From assembly GCA_031213475.1 (NCBI GenBank), contig JARUPZ010000002.1, positions 11,724,466 through 11,788,465 of the forward strand: a stretch of DNA of 64,000 bases, written 5' to 3'. The stretch is from Nereocystis luetkeana. Its lineage: Eukaryota; Sar; Phaeophyceae; Laminariales; Laminariaceae. Within the stretch, counting starts at the first letter, position 1. Each line of letters begins with the position of its first letter. The notes beneath the pieces were generated by a model, which saw only the letters and a list, made by a program, of their open reading frames with translations, did not search any database and was not told the origin of the DNA. Positions 58,070 through 64,000 of this stretch are shown piece after piece. The position numbers were made by a program, and so were the translations under genes.

Positions 58070-59713
58070 ATGGCCGAGAAAGCTTTCTCCACCGACATGC
58101 CCGGCGCCCCTTCCACCGACACCACCAACCCCCGCGAGGCGAGGTATGCCGCAAGGTCCTCTCGCGCCACGGACGACGGCACCCCCGGCTTCGATACCAT
58201 TCTGAGCGACCTCGCTCTACACCCCACCACACCGGGATCTTCTCCACTGGGAGCAGGCACGACCAGTGCCGGGCCTACCATCAAACCGGAAGTCTCCGCA
58301 CAGGAAACTTCCACCCCTGCTCTCAATCCGGGGCACTACCAAGGCGATCCCACGGCTCTCCGTGAGCGCCGCGCGGCCCTCAAAGCCCACCACGAGCAGC
58401 TCCTCCTTCTTGCGAAAGAGAGCGCTGACCTCCTACTCGTGTTACCGCCCTCTCCTACCCCTTCGACCACACCTACGAGACTGCAGCTGCGACCACGGCC
58501 ACCACGGCCCAACCGCAGCCGTCGGCTCCGCACCCTGGACCACCCTTTGCGCCCGCCGCGATGTCTAGGACCACCACCTCCCAGCGCCCCCAGAACCAAG
58601 CTGGGACCACAATGTCCCAGGCACCACTACCGGCCCAATCCTTGCCAGCCCCCAAACCCACTGGGCACCGGCAACCGCAGACGTTCGGCTTTGAGTCAAA
58701 TGACTGGGTCTTTCTGGACGCCAAGCTCCGCTGGATGCAGAGTACACGCGACCCGATAGCCTCAGATGTCTCTATAGCGGCACACCGCGTCTGGCGACTG
58801 TTCACACCCGACTGCGACCCGTCGATCACCTTCGTTCTGGCCCGCGCCGCCACCGAGGGTGCCTCGTCCGAGTTCATCGGGGCCGCCCACACCCTTTTAC
58901 TCGAGCTAAGGTATTTCCACTCCAACGCCGGCCGCGGCTACGTGTGGAACCCGACCGAGTCTCGACCCACCCCTCCGACACCCCCAACCACCCGCCCCAC
59001 AACGGATACGCCATCGCCGGCGACACCGCCCCTTCTCACCTCGACAACACCTCCCACGACGGCAGCGCCCCCCTCCACACGAGCGCTCAGCCTGATGACG
59101 AGAGCCTCTACGGAGCCCGTGACGGAGGCGGAACGTCGCGGTGTCCCACGCCCAAGCCCTACGCGCTCACGGTGACCTTTGCCTCAACTGCAATGGCACG
59201 GACCATAGCCAGAAGACCTGCTCCAAGAGCTTCCTCACCACGTCCGGCATCTTAAACCCGGCACTCGGACAGCTAAACGACGACGGTCAGGCCTACCGCC
59301 AGTGGCAACAGAGGATGCTCTCTTACTGCCGGGGGCAATACGAGCGCAACCTGGAGCGGAGTTCCAACCGCTACGACAACAACCGTCGAGGCAACAACAC
59401 CAACCGTAGCGGAAACTCCAACAACAGCCGCTCCAACTATAACCACTCCCGCAACTACCGCGGCGACAACGGGCGCTCCAACAACTGGCGCCATAGCAAC
59501 GGCCGGAACTACGACAACGGCAACCGACACTCGCCAGGGCAACAGTTCCGACAACAACGCATCGAGCCTGCCCCCTCGTCTTCCGCGTTGACGGTTCATA
59601 CCCCTGCGACCAACACGTCCGCACCTGCCGCCCCCGCGAACATGCGGATGGGCAGCAACAACTCGACCACCCACTCGAACCAACGGCAGCCGGGAACCTT
59701 CCGCACCAACTGA
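58070..59713 (+). pseudogene. Gag-like gene of a Ty3/gypsy retrotransposon, frameshifted
   Basis: The ATG at 58070 begins MAEKAFSTDMPGAPSTD. Coding signal then moves to a second frame near 58445 (ALSYPFDHTYE, later ESNDWVFLDAKLRWMQS), to a third near 58985-59000 (NGYAIAGDTAPSH...DDESLYGARDGG) and to the final frame near 59125. Each step is compatible with a one-base deletion. The last frame carries a nucleocapsid zinc knuckle CLNCNGTDHSQKTC (CX2CX4HX4C, about 59180-59222). An Asn/Arg/Ser-rich RNA-binding tail follows, ending at 59711-59713. The ordinary gag order of capsid-like part, linker and zinc knuckle is kept, but no continuous protein can be made. Confidence 0.75.
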
Positions 59714-60420
59714 CAAGCCGATGGTGGAGCACCTGCCGCATCTCCACCAACAGCATCTACTGCGACCACCCGAGGCTCTCAGGACGCACGCGTAAATCAC
59801 GTGCACCACGCCTCCCAGACCCCTGCCCCCGCATGCCCCCCCCCCTACCCCAGCCCATTTCCCAGCCACTTGCTCAAGCACTGATCCTCTTGCTCAAGTG
59901 ATTGCCTTGAGGTGTGGGCGGGAGGAGGCCAAGACGCCGAGCCTCACCAGGATGCTCCACTCGACGTCTTCCGGCGGTGAGCAACGCTACTTGCCGACCA
60001 TTGCCGAGGCCCCAGACATTGCTACCCTGGGAAACGTCTCGACGATTACGGCTACCAGCGGTTCCGGTTCACACGAAACTACCGTTTCGTCGACCGGGCC
60101 ATCGCCCCCTGAGCCTGCCTCTAATTGGCCGCTCCATACGCGCTTGTTCCAGCATGCGCGTCTTTCTTGTGACAGCGTTGGACCCGCGAACGACGGGCTT
60201 CCACCCGCTGCCACGGTGTTGACACCACCGCTGCCCCTGAGCTCGAGGGGCAGTCCCGTATTAAAAACGGAAGACTCGCGACCAACGTCGACCAGGACAT
60301 GCCCTGAGCCCCCTGCCCCGTCCTCCTCGCCTGCTTTGTGCAACGCGTGGACACGGGCCCCAGGTGTGGTATCTCCTAGCGAGTATCCCCCTGTCCTCCA
60401 GAAGTTGGACGACAGGGCCC

Positions 60421-60745
60421 TTCAGGGTCGTCTCGCCCGGCGTATAAGCCCCGGCGTGGACCCCCCCGGTACCTCGGCTTTGCCGAGCAATTCCCCCGCG
60501 AACACGAGGGTTCTGATCAGCACCGCTAGATCGTGGCTGACTCTACCCCCGTCGACGCCAGGTGGCGATAGAAAAGTTATCGTCAACACCTTTCAGGGTC
60601 GTCTCGCCCGGCGTCTAAGCCCCGGCGTGGACCCCCCCGGTACCTCGGCTTTGCCGAGCAATTCCCCCGCGAACACGAGGGTTCCGGTCAGCACCGCTCG
60701 ATCGTGGCTGACTCTACCCCCGTCGACGCCAGGTGGCGATAGAAA
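60421..60745 (+). repeat. 171-bp tandem duplication inside the pol linker
   Basis: Two nearly identical copies start TTCAGGGTCGTCTCGCCCGG at 60421 and 60592, and end GGTGGCGATAGAAAA at 60574 and 60745. The period of 171 bases equals 57 codons, so the frame is preserved. Only about six differences are visible, indicating a recent duplication. It sits between the gag-pol junction and the NADAR domain. Confidence 0.9.
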
Positions 60746-60819
60746 AAATTATCGTCGCCCCCCACCCCCAACAACCAACACGCCATCAACAGCTCACACC
60801 ACCGCAGAGGCCCCCTCAT

Positions 60820-61280
60820 CCTTTCACTTCTTCTGGGACTCCTCTTCCGTCTTTTCGCAGTGGTACCTGTGCGACATCGAACACGATGGCGTCACATACA
60901 ACTGCGCCGAGCAGATGATGATGGCGCAGAAGGCTGCGCTCTTCGGGGACACCACAACTGAGCGCCGCATCAAAGCGACCCGCGACCCGGCCGACCAAAA
61001 AGCACTTGGGCGCACCGTTTTCGGCTTCGACGAACTCGTTTGGGAGCGACACCGCTACAACATCGTCCTCAACATCAACTTCTCCAAGTTCCGCCAACAC
61101 TCGGAGCTACGGCGAGAGCTGGCGGCAACGGACGACAAACACATTGCCGAGGCCAGCCCACGCGACCTCATCTGGGGCATAGGCCTCAAGGCCGACCATC
61201 CGGACGCCTGCATTCCGACGCGTTGGCGTGGTCGGAATCTGCTGGGCCGGGTACTGATGGACGTCCGAGAAAGCCTCGAC
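60820..61280 (+). other. NADAR (YbiA-like) domain within the gypsy polyprotein
   Basis: The segment begins FHFFWDSSSVFSQWY and holds the family signatures VTYNCAEQMMMAQKAALFGD (Glu338), ALGRTVFGFDELVWERHRYN, KFRQHSELRRELAATDDK, IAEASPRDLIWGIGL and RWRGRNLLGRVLMDVRESL. NADAR proteins are known or predicted to act on NAD/ADP-ribose derivatives, including removal of ADP-ribosyl groups attached to nucleobases. The key motifs look intact and the reading frame is uninterrupted here, unlike gag. A role in the element's life cycle is inference. Confidence 0.85.
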
Positions 61281-64000
61281 GCCGATCGCCTCCCCCAACT
61301 TCTTACTGGTACCAGTCCCAACGACCCAGAGCAAACACCCGCCTCCACCGACTCAACCCGGGTCTTCCCCACCGCCGACGACATCCACGAGCCAAGCCCG
61401 ACCCCCCCACGGCAACCGCCTAACTCCCCACTTGGGCTGCTTCTACCGCCGTCTACACCCGACGCCTACCCCATCAGCCACTTCGCCCAAGTGTCCACCA
61501 TCAACACCGCAGCCCACAGCCACCTTCCTACCCGTCGGCCGCCGATACCGGAACACGGACCATGCCTTACAGGCGGCATCATCACCGTCGACGACGCGTC
61601 GTTCACGACGAAGGTACTCGTGCACAGCGGCCCCGACGCCACTACCCGCCGCGAACTCGTGGCACTGCTCGATACCGGCTCGCCCCAGTCGTTTATCACC
61701 GCAACCGCGATGGAACAACTGAAGGCCTCCCAGTCAGCCACCGACGCCTGCGAACGGCACAGTTCCCCCCGTTCATGGGGAGGCTTCGGCACCTCAGCCC
61801 CACTCTCCACCTCCGTCTCTATCCGCTTAAGCATCCAGTTTATGCGCCTCCAGACCCCCACCGCTGCCCTAGCAGTATGGGCCTGCGTAGTTCCTGCTGG
61901 AACCATGCAGCACCCCATCCTCCTGGGACGAGACAGCTGGATGCGCTTCGAGCACCGCTCGTATACCACGCTCCGGCAACAGCCCGCCCTCCCCCACCAA
62001 CCTTCCCGGCAAACCCGTGGTGAGCTCTCTTTAAGTCACCACGACCCCAACGGAGCCTCAGCATTCATTCCCGACGATCGTTCCACTGACGACGTCTACC
62101 ACCTCCGATTCGCCGGCAACAAAGCTATTTCGCTTTCCTCTACCCCACAGCTCGCCAAGGTCAACCTGGTGCGCCAGTCAGGCGCTCCAGCATTGGCCGG
62201 GAATTACATGGTGAACATGCTCCCCCGCGAGAACCCCCTTTCCGACACGGCGATTTTCGTCTCCGACGGGTACCAAACGGTCCCCCTATCTGGATCTACC
62301 GAACTCGAGCCGGGTGACCTCCTCGGAACCTCCTGCTCCCCACTGGTACAGGTACCGCTCGCCACCCTTGGGCATCCCTCCTTAAACCCGCCGCTCCCCC
62401 CTCCATTTCCGGACGTACATGCCCTCCACAACAACATCCCGGTGGCCGACCAGAGTCCACCAACAGCCGACCCCTCTACCGCACTAAAAGCCCCGTGCCC
62501 ACAGCTCCTTGCACGCCTCGACGCCGACCAGCGCAAAAGCTTCCTCGACCTCTGGGAATGCCTGCCGTTGCACCTACGCGACGTCAACTTCGACCTTCAC
62601 GGTTCTGGATGGACCCCATCGATGATCAACAACTTGGGCGACGTCCTCTGCGAATTCCAGGACGTCTTCTCCACGTCGAAGACCGACTTCGGCTCGTGCT
62701 CGCTAATGCCGTTCAAGATCACGGTACCTCCGGACAGCGCACCGGTCACTTCCCGCCCCTACAGGATCAACCCCATCCTCGCCAAAAAGGCCGACGCCGT
62801 ATTGGACCAGTACCTGGCTGCCGGCCTGATCCAGCATTCCACGTCGCCATACTCCAGCCCTATGGTCGCCATCCCCAAGAAAGACGGAGGTGTTCTCATC
62901 ACAATCAACTACAAGAAGCTCAACGCCATCAGCTCCCTCGGACAACTCCCCATCCCCCGCGTCGACGAAGTCCTCGACTCCTTGGGTAAAGGTCGCATCT
63001 TTTCCCTCTTCGACCTGGTCTCCTCGTTCCACCAAATCACCATCGACGAGGACACCATCCCCTTGACAGCGTTCTGCACACCGAACCGGTTATTTGAGTG
63101 GCTTGTTATGCCACAAGGCAGCAGCGCCTCCCCCGGCTGGTTCGTTAAGGTCATCAACGAGGTCATCAAAGGCCTGGAACGCGTCGCCGCGTATCTCGAC
63201 GACATCATCGTCTTCGACCCCAACCCCAACGACCACGTTGCCAACATCAGAGCTCTCTTCGGACGCCTCCGGAAGCACCACCTCAAACTTTCCCCGGCCA
63301 AGGCCAAACTTGGTGCCACCACCGCCGATTTCCTGGGACACACCATCTCCGCCGGCGGTTACAGCCCCAACTCCGACAAGGTCGCCGCCCTCACCAGAAT
63401 GCCCATGCCGGCCGACAAGAAGCAAGTGCGCTCGCTCCTTGGGGGCATCAACTACTACGGCAAGTTCCTGCCGAATCTCTCCCGACGTCTGCGCCCCATC
63501 AACGCTTTACTCAAGCAAGGCGCCACGTTCGACTTCACCCCCGCCATGGAAACCACCGTCCGCGCCATCCTCCAAGAACTTGCCGAACCGCCTATCCTCG
63601 TCTACCCCGACTGGGACGCCGTTGCCGACAACTCCCGCCCCTTCCGCCTCTACTGCGACGCTAGCATCGACGGCTTCGGCGCGACCCTTGAGCAAGAACA
63701 ACCCGACGGCTCAGTCCGACCCATCCTTTTCATCAGCCGTGCCACCCTGGCCTCCGAACGTTCGTGGACACCCCTCGACCTCGAGGCCGGGAGCATCGTG
63801 TGGGCGATCAAACGCCTCCGTGGACATTTATGGTCCACCCGCTTCCAGATCTACTCGGACCACAAGGCGCGCGAGAACATCGCCAAGGTCGGAGAACACA
63901 ACGCCCGCGTCCGGCGCTGACTCGAGTTCCTTTCGGCGTACACCTACACGCTGGAATACCGGAAGGGCACGGCCAACGGCAACGCCGACTTCCTCTCCCG

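Larger units (their letters stand above)
59898..63998 (+). pseudogene. Ty3/gypsy Pol with an N-terminal NADAR domain, interrupted by TGA at 63918
   Basis: The frame is open for 1340 codons (first ATG at 59952) and continues past the TGA to the window edge. Order by codon number from 59898: Ser/Pro-rich linker with a 57-residue tandem duplication (about 175-283); NADAR/YbiA-like domain (about 308-460); aspartic protease with LLDTGS (Asp592); reverse transcriptase with YLDD (1099-1102) and FLGH...GGINYYGKF; RNase H starting FRLYCDASIDGFGA (Asp1254). After the TGA (63918-63920) the same frame reads LEFLSAYTYTLEYRKGTANGNADFLS, the usual gypsy RNase H end. TGG (Trp) is the usual codon at the stop. 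Integrase would lie beyond the window. Confidence 0.9.

Noticed and set aside
58266..58925. Alternative ORFs on both strands over gag
   Set aside because: They result from the strong GC codon bias of gag; the zinc knuckle and the continuing gag-like composition identify the + frames used.

Overview
This window is nuclear DNA of a eukaryote with intron-rich genes, GC-rich exons and long, repeat-laden introns. The protein-coding content fits a stramenopile such as a brown alga, but that is inference from gene style and repeats. No rRNA, organellar or bacterial operon features were seen.

Three host genes can be assembled exon by exon with matching splice phases. (1) A TRPC4AP/TRUSS homologue (DUF3689-type family, a Cul4-DDB1 ubiquitin ligase receptor in animals) runs on the + strand from about 1310 (5' end unresolved) to the stop at 19944 in 13 recognised exons. 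(2) CPSF2/CPSF100, a core subunit of the pre-mRNA 3'-end cleavage and polyadenylation complex, runs on the - strand from about 42710 to 26315 in 16 exons. It has a long N-terminal extension and two GC-AG introns. (3) A bile acid:sodium symporter family carrier of the BASS4/SLC10A7 type lies on the + strand at 44015-51425 in four exons. Genes 1 and 2 are convergent, with a 6.4 kb repeat-rich gap between them. Genes 2 and 3 are divergent, with a 1.3 kb gap that must hold both promoters.

The rest is mostly mobile DNA and simple sequence. The right end (about 57.8 kb to the window edge) is a Ty3/gypsy retrotransposon whose gag is frameshifted. Its long pol frame carries a NADAR (YbiA-like) domain ahead of protease, reverse transcriptase and RNase H, and is broken by one in-frame TGA. 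A decayed LINE sits antisense in a CPSF2 intron and ends in a poly(C) tract just after its ORF2 stop. Related poly(C)-ended 3' sequences occur at 38.6 kb and, attached to an unrelated SINE-like body, at 26.1, 52.2 and 52.9 kb. Also present are two hairpin/MITE-like families (4 and 3 copies), two tRNA-related SINE-like families, an LTR-like direct-repeat pair, pentanucleotide satellites, long G/C homopolymers and a dispersed TACCAGGTA/TACCTGGTA motif.

Between about 52.9 and 57.8 kb no gene could be recognised. All calls were made by eye from translated motifs and splice-site logic; no database search was run.
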